Shown: positions 34,385 to 43,260, numbered from the stretch's first letter. The stretch: DNA of 64,000 bases from Streptomyces sp. RKAG293 (GCF_023701745.1 NZ_JAJOZB010000001.1:7797001-7861000), one strand, 5' to 3'. Notes: generated by a model from the sequence alone, not told the origin. Numbers and translations: made by a program.

Positions 34385-36805
34385 GTGCGCGTAGCAGTCA
34401 TCGGAGGAGGGCCCGGCGGGCTGTACTTCGCAGCCCTGGCCAAGCAGCTCTCACCGCGATGGGACGTCACCGTCTGGGAGCGCAACGCCGCTGACGACAC
34501 GTTCGGCTTCGGCGTCGTGTTCTCGGACGAGACGCTCGACGGCATCGCGCAGGCCGACCCCGAGATCTTCGCCGCCATGTCGGAGGAGTTCGCCCGCTGG
34601 AGCGACATCGACGTCTGTTACGGCGGCCAGGTCCTCACCTCCGGCGGCCACGGCTTCGCCGCCCTGGGGCGCAAGCGCCTGCTGCAGATCCTGCAGCAGC
34701 GCTGCGCCGCACTCGGCGTCGACGTCCGCTACAGCACCCAGGCGCCGCCGGCGGCCGAACTCGCCGCGGAGTACGACCTCGTGGTGGCCTCCGACGGGGT
34801 GCGGTCGGCGACCCGGGAGCACTTCGCCGACCGCTTCGGGCCTGATCTCGACGAGCGCGGGTCCCGCTACATGTGGCTGGGCACCGACCGGGTCTTCGAG
34901 GCGTTCACCTTCATCGTCGCCGAGGCGGACTTCGGCACCCTGCAGGTCCATGCCTATCCGTTCGACGGGAAGCGCAGCACCTTCATCGTCGAGATCGACG
35001 AGGCGGCCTGGCGGCGCGCGGGCTTCGACACGTTCGCGGCCCGTGACCTGCCGCCCGGCACCAGCGACGAGGAGAGCATCCGGCTCTGCGAGGAGCTCCT
35101 CGCGGACCACCTCGACGGGCACCGGCTCCTGCCCAACAACTCCAAGTGGCTGCGGTTCACCACCGTGCGCAACCGCTCCTGGCAGCACGGCAACGTCGTC
35201 CTGCTGGGCGACGCGGCGCACACCGCGCACTTCTCGATCGGCTCCGGCACCAAGCTGGCGATGGAGGACGCGCTCGCCCTCGCCGCCTGCCTCCATGAGC
35301 ACCCGGACGTCCCCGCGGCGCTGAGCGCCTACGAGGCGGAGCGCCGGCCGGTGGTCGAATCCACCCAGCGCGCGGCCCAGGCCAGCCTGGAGTGGTTCGA
35401 GAACGTCGGCCGGTACACCGGCCAGGACCCGCACCAGTTCGCGTTCAACCTGCTCACCCGCAGCCGCCGCGTCACTTACGACAACCTCCGGGTGCGCGAC
35501 GGGGAGTTCACCGCGGCGGTCGACTCCTGGCTCGCCGAGACGGAGGAACCGCTGACCGCGGCGGTGCGGCCGGGAGCGGTGTCCGTGCCGCCGATGTTCC
35601 GGCCGTTCCAACTCGGCGGACTGCACCTGCGCAACCGGGTGGTCGTGCCGCCCACGGCGCTGTACACCGCACGCGACGGTGTGCCGGGGGACTTCGACCT
35701 CGTGCACCTGAGCACCCGGGCACTCGGCGGCTCGGCCCTGGTCTTCGCGGGGATGACGGCCGTCAACCCGCAGGGGCGCGCCACCCCCGGCTGCCCGGGG
35801 CTGTACACCGACGGGCAGGAGGCCGCCTGGCGGCGGATCACCGACTTCGTCCACCAGCAGTCGGACACCTGCCTGGGCATCCAGCTCACCCACGCCGGAC
35901 GCCGTGCCGCGACCACCACGCCCCGCCCCGACGGCGGTTCGGGACCCCTCGGCGACGACGGCTGGCCGACCATCGCCGCCTCGGCCCTGCCCTGGAACGA
36001 GGCGGGCCCGGTGCCGCGCGAGGCCACCCGTACGGACATGGACGAGATCGCCCGGGACTTCACCGCCGCCGCGGAACGCGCCCACCGGGCCGGATTCGAC
36101 GTCCTGGAGCTGCAGTACGGACACGGCCATCTGATGTCCGGCTTCCTCTCCCCGCTGACCAACCTCCGCACCGACGCCTACGGCGGCACGCTGGAAGGAC
36201 GGCTGCGCTTCCCCCTGGAGGTGCTGCGGGCGGTGCGCGCCGTATGGCCCGCGGGGAAGGCGCTGGTCATCCGGATCTCCGCGGCGGACTGGGCCGAGGG
36301 CGGCACCAGCGAAGCCGACGTGGTGGAGATCTGCCGGGCTCTCGCGGACGCCGGGGCGGACGCGCTCGATGTCTCCACCGGTGAGGTCGTCGCCCATGAG
36401 CGGCCGCGCTACGGGCGCAGCTACCAGACGCCGTTCGCCGACCTGGTGCGCAACGCCACCGGGATCCCGACCATCGCCGTGGGCGCCATCTCCACCTACG
36501 ACGACGTCAACTCGATCATCCTGGCGGGCCGCGCCGACCTGTGCGCCGTCGGCCGGGCCCAGCTCCACGACCCGCTGTGGACCCTGCACGCCGCCGCGGC
36601 CCAGGACTACACCGGGCCGGGGGCGACGTGGCCGCACTCGTGGAAGGCGGGCAGCGGCAAGCCGCCCGGCGCCCGCACCGACCGGGTGCCGCCCCGGCTC
36701 CAGCTGCTGCGCGAAGCGCCCGTGCCCGTGCACCAGCGCTGGCTCCCGCGCCCGGCGGCCGGACTGCCGGACGCGGACCTGTCCGGCGCGACGAGCGGCC
36801 GCTGA
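34385..36805 (+). CDS. Bifunctional salicylyl-CoA 5-hydroxylase / old-yellow-enzyme-type oxidoreductase
   Basis: This 806-residue protein starts at GTG 34385 after GAGGAGG. Residues 1 to about 390 form an FAD monooxygenase (VIGGGPGGLYFA at the N terminus; LLGDAAHTAHFSIGSGTKLAMED near 275). Residues about 400-790 are an OYE-type FMN domain (MFRPFQLGGLHLRNRVV, HAGRRAATT, GHLMSGFLSPLTN). This two-domain order is known from 2-aminobenzoyl-CoA monooxygenase/reductase and salicylyl-CoA 5-hydroxylase (SdgC of Streptomyces WA46). The gentisate-type dioxygenase downstream favours the salicylyl-CoA role. The C-terminal 25 residues are Pro/Ala-rich. It shares its transcript with the nitrilase and dioxygenase. 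Confidence 0.87.
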   Translation: MRVAVIGGGPGGLYFAALAKQLSPRWDVTVWERNAADDTFGFGVVFSDETLDGIAQADPEIFAAMSEEFARWSDIDVCYGGQVLTSGGHGFAALGRKRLLQILQQRCAALGVDVRYSTQAPPAAELAAEYDLVVASDGVRSATREHFADRFGPDLDERGSRYMWLGTDRVFEAFTFIVAEADFGTLQVHAYPFDGKRSTFIVEIDEAAWRRAGFDTFAARDLPPGTSDEESIRLCEELLADHLDGHRLLPNNSKWLRFTTVRNRSWQHGNVVLLGDAAHTAHFSIGSGTKLAMEDALALAACLHEHPDVPAALSAYEAERRPVVESTQRAAQASLEWFENVGRYTGQDPHQFAFNLLTRSRRVTYDNLRVRDGEFTAAVDSWLAETEEPLTAAVRPGAVSVPPMFRPFQLGGLHLRNRVVVPPTALYTARDGVPGDFDLVHLSTRALGGSALVFAGMTAVNPQGRATPGCPGLYTDGQEAAWRRITDFVHQQSDTCLGIQLTHAGRRAATTTPRPDGGSGPLGDDGWPTIAASALPWNEAGPVPREATRTDMDEIARDFTAAAERAHRAGFDVLELQYGHGHLMSGFLSPLTNLRTDAYGGTLEGRLRFPLEVLRAVRAVWPAGKALVIRISAADWAEGGTSEADVVEICRALADAGADALDVSTGEVVAHERPRYGRSYQTPFADLVRNATGIPTIAVGAISTYDDVNSIILAGRADLCAVGRAQLHDPLWTLHAAAAQDYTGPGATWPHSWKAGSGKPPGARTDRVPPRLQLLREAPVPVHQRWLPRPAAGLPDADLSGATSGR

Positions 36806-36869
36806 CCGTGCCGACCACCAACCGGGCGCCGCTGACCGGGCCCACCACCGCAGAAGCAAGGAGGACCGG

Positions 36870-37913
36870 ATGCTGAACCTGCCCCGTTTCACCGCCGCCG
36901 CGGTCCAGGCGTCCCCGGTGTACCTGGACGCCGCCGCGACCGTCGACAAAGCGATCGCCCTCATCGGGGAGGCGGCCGGCAACGGCGCCTCGCTGATCGT
37001 CTTCCCCGAGGTGTTCCTTCCCGGATATCCGTACTGGAACTGGACGATGAACCCGGTCCAGGGCTCCCCGTGGTTCGAGCGCCTCTACCGTTCGTCGGTC
37101 GACATCCCGGGACCGGAGGTGGACGCGCTGCGCGCCGCGGCCCGCCAGTACGGCGTCGTCCTCGTCATCGGCGTCAACGAGCGCGGGGCGCACAGCCTCG
37201 GCGTCCTCTACAACACGATGCTGACCATCGGCACCGAGGGCGAACTGCTCGGCGTGCACCGCAAGCTGGTGCCGACCTGGGCGGAGAAGCTGACCTGGAC
37301 CGGCGGCGACGGCAGCTCCCTGCAGGTGCACCGGACTCCGATCGGCCCGCTCGGCGTCCTGGCCTGCGGCGAGAACACCAACACGCTGGCCCGCTTCACG
37401 CTGCTGGCGCAGGGCGAACTCGTCCACGCCTCCAGCTACATCGCCCTGCCGGTGGCCCCCGAGGACTACGACATGGCGGACGCCATCGCGGTCCGCACCG
37501 CCGCGCACTCCTTCGAGGGCAAGGTCTTCTCCGTCGTGGCCTGTTCCACGATCTCCCCGGAGATCGTGGACACCATCGCCGGCGACGACCAGGAGGTGCG
37601 CCGGATGCTCGCCCGCCCGCGCAGCGCGCTGTCCGGGATCTTCGGCCCCGACGGCCGCCCGGTCACCGAACCGCTGATCGACGACGAGGGCATCGTCTAC
37701 GCCGAGATCGACCTCGGCAAGTGCATCCAGCCCAAGCAGATGCACGACATCACCGGCCACTACAACCGCTTCGACGTCTTCCAGCTCCACGTCGACAACC
37801 GTCCACGCCGGCCGGTGACCTTCGCGACCGACCCCGCACCGGCGGCTCCCGGCCCGGACGCCATGGACATCGCGGAACTCAAGGGACTCAAGGACCTCAA
37901 GGAGGAGATATGA
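36870..37913 (+). CDS. Nitrilase
   Basis: This 347-residue nitrilase-superfamily enzyme carries the complete catalytic triad: Glu47 in FPEVFLPGYPYW, Lys132 in HRKLVPTWAEK and Cys166 in LACGENTNTLARF. The CGEN context and the length are those of true nitrilases (branch 1), which turn R-CN into R-COOH plus ammonia, rather than amidases. AAGGAGG precedes ATG 36870, and the stop overlaps the next ATG as ATGA. Within an aromatic-acid operon it likely supplies the acid from an aromatic nitrile, for example 2-hydroxybenzonitrile; this substrate is an inference only. Confidence 0.9.
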   Translation: MLNLPRFTAAAVQASPVYLDAAATVDKAIALIGEAAGNGASLIVFPEVFLPGYPYWNWTMNPVQGSPWFERLYRSSVDIPGPEVDALRAAARQYGVVLVIGVNERGAHSLGVLYNTMLTIGTEGELLGVHRKLVPTWAEKLTWTGGDGSSLQVHRTPIGPLGVLACGENTNTLARFTLLAQGELVHASSYIALPVAPEDYDMADAIAVRTAAHSFEGKVFSVVACSTISPEIVDTIAGDDQEVRRMLARPRSALSGIFGPDGRPVTEPLIDDEGIVYAEIDLGKCIQPKQMHDITGHYNRFDVFQLHVDNRPRRPVTFATDPAPAAPGPDAMDIAELKGLKDLKEEI

Positions 37914-39022
37914 CCGCCGAGAACGACGACACCATGCTGGGGCGCGCCCGCGTGTCCGACACCCCCGAGCTGACGGCGTACTACGGCGAGCTCGCCGGCC
38001 TCGAGGCCGGCGCCCTGTGGACCGTCGCCAACGAGATCGAGCCGTGGTTCCCGCAGCCGAAGTCCGTGCCCGTGTTGTGGCGTTACGAGGAACTGCGGCC
38101 GCTGGTCCACAAGGCGCTCGACCTCGTCAAGGCCGACGACGCCGGGCGGCGGGTCGTCATGCTCGTCAATCCCGGCCGCAGGGACGTCAGCGCCGCCGCG
38201 GGACTGCTCTACACCGGGCTGCAGATCATGGGACCCGGCGAGGCGATGACCGCCCACCGGCACCAGGCCGCCGCGCTGCGCTTCGTCCAGGAGGGCACCG
38301 GCGCCTGGACGATCGTGGACGGGCAGAAGCTGAAGGTCGGCGCACGCGACTTCGCCATCACTCCCAACGGCACCTGGCACGAGCACGGCAACGACTCCGA
38401 CGACGCGCCCGTCATCTGGCAGGACGGCCTGGACATCCCCCTGGTCAACGCCCTGGACGCGGGCTTCTACGAGGTCCACCCCGACCTCTACCAGACGCCG
38501 GGAAAGGTGATCAACTCCTCCGTTCTCACCTACGGCGGCAACCTTCTGCCCTACGGCGTGGAGAAGTGGACGAGGCCGTACTCGCCGCTGCTGGCCTACC
38601 CCTGGGAGCCGACCTACGCGGCGCTGCGCGACCTGGCGAAGGCCACGGCGGGCTCCCCGTACGACGGCGTGATCATGGAGTACACCGACCCGCTCACCGG
38701 CGGATCCGTGATGCCCACCATGAGCGCCCATATGCAGCTGCTGCGCCCCGGCCAGGCGACCCGGGCCCACCGGCACACCGGATCCGTCATCTACACGGCC
38801 GCCAAGGGCCACGGAGTCTCGGTGATCGCCGGGCAGCGGTTCGCGTGGAAGCAGGGCGACATCTTCTGCGTGCCGTCCTGGGCCTGGCACGAGCACGAGA
38901 ACCTCGACCAGTCCGAGGACGCCTGCCTGTTCTCGTTCAACGACTTCCCGGTGATGCGCTCGCTCGGCTTCTACCGCGAAGAGGCGTACACCGCGAACGA
39001 CGGCCACCAGCCCGTCACTTAG
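37910..39022 (+). CDS. Gentisate 1,2-dioxygenase-like bicupin
   Basis: This 370-residue protein has two cupin domains. The first carries the iron ligands in MTAHRHQAAALRF (about 113) and WHEHGN, the second the related RAHRHTGSVIY and WHEHEN. Length and arrangement match gentisate and 1-hydroxy-2-naphthoate 1,2-dioxygenases, which open the ring between C1 and C2 to give maleylpyruvate. GGAGGAG precedes the ATG, which overlaps the nitrilase stop. Gentisate is the likely substrate given the hydroxylase upstream and the FAH hydrolase and maleate isomerase downstream. Confidence 0.88.
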   Translation: MTAENDDTMLGRARVSDTPELTAYYGELAGLEAGALWTVANEIEPWFPQPKSVPVLWRYEELRPLVHKALDLVKADDAGRRVVMLVNPGRRDVSAAAGLLYTGLQIMGPGEAMTAHRHQAAALRFVQEGTGAWTIVDGQKLKVGARDFAITPNGTWHEHGNDSDDAPVIWQDGLDIPLVNALDAGFYEVHPDLYQTPGKVINSSVLTYGGNLLPYGVEKWTRPYSPLLAYPWEPTYAALRDLAKATAGSPYDGVIMEYTDPLTGGSVMPTMSAHMQLLRPGQATRAHRHTGSVIYTAAKGHGVSVIAGQRFAWKQGDIFCVPSWAWHEHENLDQSEDACLFSFNDFPVMRSLGFYREEAYTANDGHQPVT

Positions 39023-39043
39023 GCCTACTCGGCACTCAGGCCC

Positions 39044-39204
39044 GCCCGTCACCCGACGGGCCCGCCACCCAGAACGGCCCGCGCCGCCGGATCCGCCGGC
39101 CCTGACACCGGCTCCGGCGCCGGAGCCTCCGGGGACACTCCTGTCGCGCCGACACCGTCCCCGGCCAGGACCGGCGGTGTCCTCCTGATGGGGACACCGC
39201 CGGT
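39044..39204 (+). terminator. Two hairpins after the dioxygenase gene
   Basis: The first is GCCCGTC (39044-39050) with GACGGGC (39055-39061). The second is ACCGGCGGTGTCC (39170-39182) with its exact complement at 39192-39204 and a 9-base loop. No T-tract follows either. They lie in the 239-base gap between the dioxygenase and hydrolase genes, so they may terminate, attenuate or protect the upstream message. No other element is seen in this gap. Confidence 0.55.
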
Positions 39205-39261
39205 TCACCCCCGGCCCGCCCGACCCCGACGTACCCCGTCCCACCCTCGCAAGGAGCAGCC

Positions 39262-40167
39262 ATGCGCCTGATCACGTACACCCACAACGACGCGCCCGAC
39301 CGGCTGGGCGCCCAGCTCGACGACCGGGTGGTCGACCTCGCCGCACTGGCCGGGCACGCCGGGACCGAGCTCCCCGCAGACCTGCTCTCCTTCATCCGGT
39401 CGGGATCCGCCGCCCTGGACGCGGCCCGGGAGCTGCTGAGCGGCGACCCGGCCGGCTGGCCGGCCGGCGCGGTGCACCCCCTCGCCGACGTCGAACTCCG
39501 CGCACCGCTGCGGCCGGGCAAGGTCGTCGGCGTCGGACTGAACTACGTCGAGCACGTCGCGGAGTCCAGCCGCACGCTGGACACGGCGAAGGAACTGCCC
39601 GACCGGCCCGTGCTGTTCGGGAAGCCCGCCACCGCGATCACCGGCCCCGGCCGGCCGATCCTGCACAACGCGGACCTGACGACCCAGCTGGACTGGGAGT
39701 GCGAACTCGCCGTCGTCATCGGCCGCACCGCCTTCCGCGTCTCGGAGGCGGACGCCTGGGACCACATCTTCGGCTACAGCATCATCAACGACATCAGCGC
39801 CCGCGACCAGCGCCGCTCCGGCCAGTGGTTCTTCTCCAAGGGCCAGGACTCCTACGCGCCGTTCGGCCCGGCCGTGGTCACCGCCGACGCGGTGGGGGAC
39901 CCGATGGCGCTGGACCTGTCGCTGCGGGTCAACGACGTGATCAAGCAGAAGTCGAACACCCGGCACATGCTCTTCCCGATCGCCCGGCTCATCGCGGACA
40001 TCACCTCGGGCATGACCCTGGAACCCGGCGACGTCATCGCGACCGGCTCCCCGTCGGGCGTCGGCGCCGGCATGGTCCCGCCGGAGTTCCTCCAGCCCGG
40101 TGACCTGGTCGAGGCCACGATCGAGGGCATCGGCACGCTCTCGAACCCGGTGATCGACGCCCGCTGA
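39262..40167 (+). CDS. Fumarylacetoacetate hydrolase-family enzyme (maleyl/fumarylpyruvate hydrolase)
   Basis: This 301-residue protein has the FAH fold with KVVGVGLNYVEHVAE near residue 90, metal ligands in DWECELAVVIG (about 142) and GYSIINDISARDQ, and ATGSPSGVGAG near the C terminus. ATG 39262 follows AAGGAG. The family cleaves C-C bonds in acylpyruvates. Here it probably hydrolyses maleylpyruvate directly to maleate and pyruvate, because a maleate isomerase follows and no glutathione- or mycothiol-dependent maleylpyruvate isomerase is present in the window. Fumarylpyruvate as substrate remains possible if such an isomerase is encoded elsewhere. Confidence 0.88.
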   Translation: MRLITYTHNDAPDRLGAQLDDRVVDLAALAGHAGTELPADLLSFIRSGSAALDAARELLSGDPAGWPAGAVHPLADVELRAPLRPGKVVGVGLNYVEHVAESSRTLDTAKELPDRPVLFGKPATAITGPGRPILHNADLTTQLDWECELAVVIGRTAFRVSEADAWDHIFGYSIINDISARDQRRSGQWFFSKGQDSYAPFGPAVVTADAVGDPMALDLSLRVNDVIKQKSNTRHMLFPIARLIADITSGMTLEPGDVIATGSPSGVGAGMVPPEFLQPGDLVEATIEGIGTLSNPVIDAR

Positions 40168-40211
40168 CCCACCCTCACCAGCCAACCCCCGCACCGAAGG
40201 AGCGCACCGCC

Positions 40212-41006
40212 TTGTCCCACCGCAGCTACCGGATCGGCCAGATCGTGCCGAGTTCGAACGTCACGATGGAAACCGAAGTGCCCGCCATCCTGCGCGCCCG
40301 GGAGACCGTCGCACCGGAACGGTTCACCTTCCACTCCAGCCGGATGCGGATGACCCACGTCACGCCGGAACAGCTCAGGGCCATGGACGCCGACTCCGAC
40401 CGGTGCGCCCTGGAGCTCTCCGACGCCCGGGTGGACGTGCTCGGTTATGCCTGTCTGGTGGCCATCATGAGCATGGGCCTGGGCTACCACCGCGTCTCCG
40501 AGAGCCGGCTGCACGCGCGCACCGCCGAGAACGGCGGAGCGGCCCCGGTGGTCACCAGCGCCGGCGCCCTCGTGCACGGGCTGCGCACCCTCGGCGCCAA
40601 GAAGATCGCGCTCGTCGCCCCCTATATGCGCCCGCTCACGCAGACCGTCGTCGAGTACCTGACCCACGAGGGCTTCGAGGTGCTCGACTACGAGGCGCTG
40701 GAGATCCCCGACAACCTCGACGTCGCGGCCCACGACCCGGCCCTGCTGCCGGACATCGCGCGGGCGCTGGACTACGAGGAGGCCGACGCCGTCGTGCTCT
40801 CCGCGTGCGTGCAGATGCCCTCGCTGGGCGCCATCGACCAGGCCGAGCAGCTGCTCGGCAAGCCCGTGGTGTCCGCGGCGGTGTGCACCGCCCACCAGCT
40901 GCTCCGCGCGCTGGACCTGCCGGCGGTCGCGCCGGGAGCGGGACATCTGCTGTCCGGCGGCTATGCCGAGGTGCCCATCCTCGGGCAGGAGGTGGCCGCC
41001 GGGTGA
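40212..41006 (+). CDS. Maleate cis-trans isomerase (Asp/Glu racemase superfamily)
   Basis: This 264-residue protein begins at TTG 40212; AAGGAG lies about 10 bases before. The N-terminal RIGQIVPSSNVTMETEVP is the family signature. Two cysteines at the expected places, in GYACLVAIM (about 80) and LSACVQMPS (about 198), match the catalytic pair of maleate isomerases, which convert maleate to fumarate without cofactor. It closes the route from ring cleavage to the TCA cycle. Arylmalonate decarboxylase is the nearest alternative family but has a single catalytic Cys. Confidence 0.9.
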   Translation: MSHRSYRIGQIVPSSNVTMETEVPAILRARETVAPERFTFHSSRMRMTHVTPEQLRAMDADSDRCALELSDARVDVLGYACLVAIMSMGLGYHRVSESRLHARTAENGGAAPVVTSAGALVHGLRTLGAKKIALVAPYMRPLTQTVVEYLTHEGFEVLDYEALEIPDNLDVAAHDPALLPDIARALDYEEADAVVLSACVQMPSLGAIDQAEQLLGKPVVSAAVCTAHQLLRALDLPAVAPGAGHLLSGGYAEVPILGQEVAAG

Positions 41007-41137
41007 CCGCCGGGGGATGCCGCAGGGTGCCCGCCGGCCCGCTTCCCGGACCGGCCGGGCCGGCCCGACGTGCCCTGGGGACGGGCCGAGGGCGTACGGC
41101 TCGGTAGGATCGCCTCCGCACACGACGGAAGGCGATC

Positions 41138-41965
41138 ATGTCGGACAGCTCGACCCGGCCCAGCTCCCTGATCAACACGGTCTACGGGGCCTTCGTCCGG
41201 CATCTCGGCGGATGGATCTCCATCGCCGACCTGATCGTCCTGATGGCGGAACTGGACGTGGACGGCCCCGCGGTGCGGTCGGCGATCTCCCGGCTCAAGA
41301 AGCGCGGCATTCTCGAACCCGAGCGGCAGGGGGCGACCGGATACCGGCTCAGCCCCGCCGTGCACGCGATCTTCGACGAGGGCGACCGGCGGATCTTCGG
41401 CAGCCTGGAACCGGCGAACCTCAGCGACGGCTGGGTGATGGCCGTCTTCTCCGTTCCCGAGTCCGAGCGCGCCCACCGCTACCAGCTGCGCACCCGGCTG
41501 ACCTGGCTGGGCTTCGGGAACACCGCGGCCGGCGTGTGGCTGGCGCCCGGCCGGCTGCTGGAGGACGCGCGCAACACGCTCGAACGCCTCGGGCTGAGCG
41601 ACTACGTCCATCTCTTCACGGCCGACTACGCCGCGTTCAGCGATCTGCGGACCGCCGTCAGCTCCTGGTGGGACTTCCCGGCCATCGAGGCGCAGTACGA
41701 GGCGTTCACCGGCACGTACGCGCCCATCGCGGCCCGGCTGGCGGAGCAGTCCGCCATCGATTCCACCGAGGCCTTCCGCGCCTATGTGCCGATGCTGACG
41801 CAGTGGCGCCGGCTTCCGTATCTCGACCCAGGCCTGCCCGCCGAGCTGCTTCCCGGTGACTGGAACGCGGTGGAGGCCCGCCGGGTCTTCCAGCAGCTGC
41901 ACGAGCTGCTCGCCGAACCGAGCCTTCGCCATGTGCGCAAGGTGACGGGTTCCGAAGCGCCGTAG
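41138..41965 (+). CDS. PaaX-family transcriptional regulator
   Basis: This 275-residue protein has an N-terminal winged helix (SSLINTVYGAFVRHLGGWIS, then VRSAISRLKKRGILEPERQG), the central PaaX domain (WVMAVFSVPESERAHRYQLR) and the C-terminal PaaX_C region. PaaX proteins repress aromatic catabolic genes and are released by an aryl-CoA, classically phenylacetyl-CoA. In this operon the effector may be salicylyl-CoA, an inference. ATG 41138 follows GGAAGGCG. TAGGAT (41104-41109) could be its -10, without a clear -35. Confidence 0.9.
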   Translation: MSDSSTRPSSLINTVYGAFVRHLGGWISIADLIVLMAELDVDGPAVRSAISRLKKRGILEPERQGATGYRLSPAVHAIFDEGDRRIFGSLEPANLSDGWVMAVFSVPESERAHRYQLRTRLTWLGFGNTAAGVWLAPGRLLEDARNTLERLGLSDYVHLFTADYAAFSDLRTAVSSWWDFPAIEAQYEAFTGTYAPIAARLAEQSAIDSTEAFRAYVPMLTQWRRLPYLDPGLPAELLPGDWNAVEARRVFQQLHELLAEPSLRHVRKVTGSEAP

Positions 41966-42010
41966 ACCGGGCTTCCCGCGGGGCGAAATCCCCGTTAATC
42001 CACCCTGTGG

Positions 42011-42024
42011 TATCACGTGTAACC
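42011..42024. promoter_or_regulatory. CACGTG operator copy 1 before the importer
   Basis: GTATCACGTGTAAC matches 12 of 14 positions of GTTACACGTGTAAC. It is centred 43 bases upstream of the second copy, about four helical turns, a spacing that would allow cooperative binding on one face of the DNA. Confidence 0.6.
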
Positions 42025-42053
42025 CGCCATCTTCAGTAGTGCGGTGCACTCTA

Positions 42054-42067
42054 TTGACACGTGTAAA
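42054..42067. promoter_or_regulatory. CACGTG operator copy 2 overlapping a -35 TTGACA
   Basis: TTGACACGTGTAAA matches 11 of 14 positions, and its first six bases are the consensus -35 TTGACA. A protein bound here would directly block RNA polymerase. The matching -10 is unclear; TATGTT at 42073 is only 13 bases away. Confidence 0.55.
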
Positions 42068-42312
42068 TTTCGTATGTTCTTCTTCTGGCTGTAGCTAAAT
42101 CAGCTCGATAATCTTCGCTGGAGCCGCGCAAGCGGCCATGCCCGCCGTGTAGTCGCACCGCCTGTGGCGGTGGCCCGGCCGGGGGATTCGGCGCAACCCG
42201 CCACCGCCCTCCGTTCCGCGACCCGGCATCCAGGATCTCTCTCGCCATCGCCGCCGAGGCGCCCTCAGCGCTCCCCAGATCCTCCCTTCGTACAACTTCC
42301 GATGAGGTGAGC

Positions 42313-43260
42313 ATGGCAATATTCCGGCTGGTGATCCGGCGGCTGCTGTCGTCGACTCCGCTGCTGTTCATGGTCTCGGCCCTGACGTTCGTGCTGGTGT
42401 CACTGGTGCCGGGGGACCCGGCGCGGACGATCGTCGGGCAGCACGCGACCGAGGAGCAGTACCGGACCGTCCGCGGCCAACTGGGCCTGGACGAACCGCT
42501 GCCGGTGCAGTACTGGCACTGGCTGGTGCGGGTGTTCCACGGCGACCTCGGCTCCTCGCTGTTCAGCGGCGAGCCGGTCACGTCGGTGCTGAACAACCGG
42601 CTGCCGGTATCGCTCTCCCTGATCGTCGCGGGAACCGTGGTGTCCGGGATCCTGGGCGTGGCGCTGGGCCTGCTGAGCGCGCGGCGCGGCGGCTTCCTGG
42701 TCAGGATCGTGGACGGGCTGTCGCTCATCGGCCTGGCCGTCCCGGCGTTCTGGCTCGCGCTGGTCCTGATCGCGGTGCTGGCGGTGCAGCTGCGCTGGTT
42801 CCCGGTGACGGGCTACGTACCGTTCGCCGACGACCCGGCGCAGTGGGCGCGCTCGCTGGTACTTCCGGTGATGTCGCTGTCGGTGGGCGCGGTGGCGATC
42901 ATCGCCAAGCAGACCCGTGACTCGGTGCTGGACACCTCCACCCGCGACTTCATCCGGGTGATGCAGGCCAACGGCTTCTCACCGCGCTCGATCCTCTACC
43001 GGCACGTGCTGCGCAACGCGGCGCTGCCGGTGGTGACCGTCCTGGGCGTGGTGCTGGTCAGCCTGCTCTCCGCCGCCGTCTTCGTTGAGACGGTGTTCGC
43101 CATGCCGGGCCTCGGCAGCCTGACGCAACAGGCCACCATCCAGCACGACATCCCCCTCATCCAAGGAGCCGTCTTGTACATCACGGTGCTGGTGGTCCTG
43201 GTCAACCTGCTGGTGGACCTGGCCTACGGCCGCCTCGACCCGCGGGTGCGTGCCGCATGA
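42313..43260 (+). CDS. ABC importer permease 1 (DppB/OppB type)
   Basis: This 315-residue permease of the peptide/nickel family has six helices, the typical N-terminal start (RLVIRRLLSSTPLLFMVSALTFV), VPGDPARTIVG and the cytoplasmic EAA-like loop RDFIRVMQANGFSPRSILYRHVLRNA. ATG 42313 is used, 5 bases after GAGG; GTG 42307 is a less likely start. Its stop overlaps the next ATG (ATGA). It forms the membrane channel with the permease half of the following fusion protein. Confidence 0.92.
   Translation: MAIFRLVIRRLLSSTPLLFMVSALTFVLVSLVPGDPARTIVGQHATEEQYRTVRGQLGLDEPLPVQYWHWLVRVFHGDLGSSLFSGEPVTSVLNNRLPVSLSLIVAGTVVSGILGVALGLLSARRGGFLVRIVDGLSLIGLAVPAFWLALVLIAVLAVQLRWFPVTGYVPFADDPAQWARSLVLPVMSLSVGAVAIIAKQTRDSVLDTSTRDFIRVMQANGFSPRSILYRHVLRNAALPVVTVLGVVLVSLLSAAVFVETVFAMPGLGSLTQQATIQHDIPLIQGAVLYITVLVVLVNLLVDLAYGRLDPRVRAA

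Larger units (their letters stand above)
41966..42312. other. 347-base regulatory gap before the importer operon
   Basis: No gene is supported here. The first 100 bases hold an AT-rich pocket with two CACGTG operator copies (42011-42024 and 42054-42067) and TTGACA. The remaining 200 bases form a long untranslated leader without a recognisable structure, ending in GAGG 5 bases before ATG 42313. Confidence 0.6.

Noticed and set aside
34385-39022. Anthranilate (2-aminobenzoyl-CoA) pathway as the main function
   Set aside because: The hydroxylase fusion would fit, but the gentisate-type bicupin, FAH hydrolase and maleate isomerase better match a salicylate/gentisate route; anthranilate is kept only as an alternative substrate.
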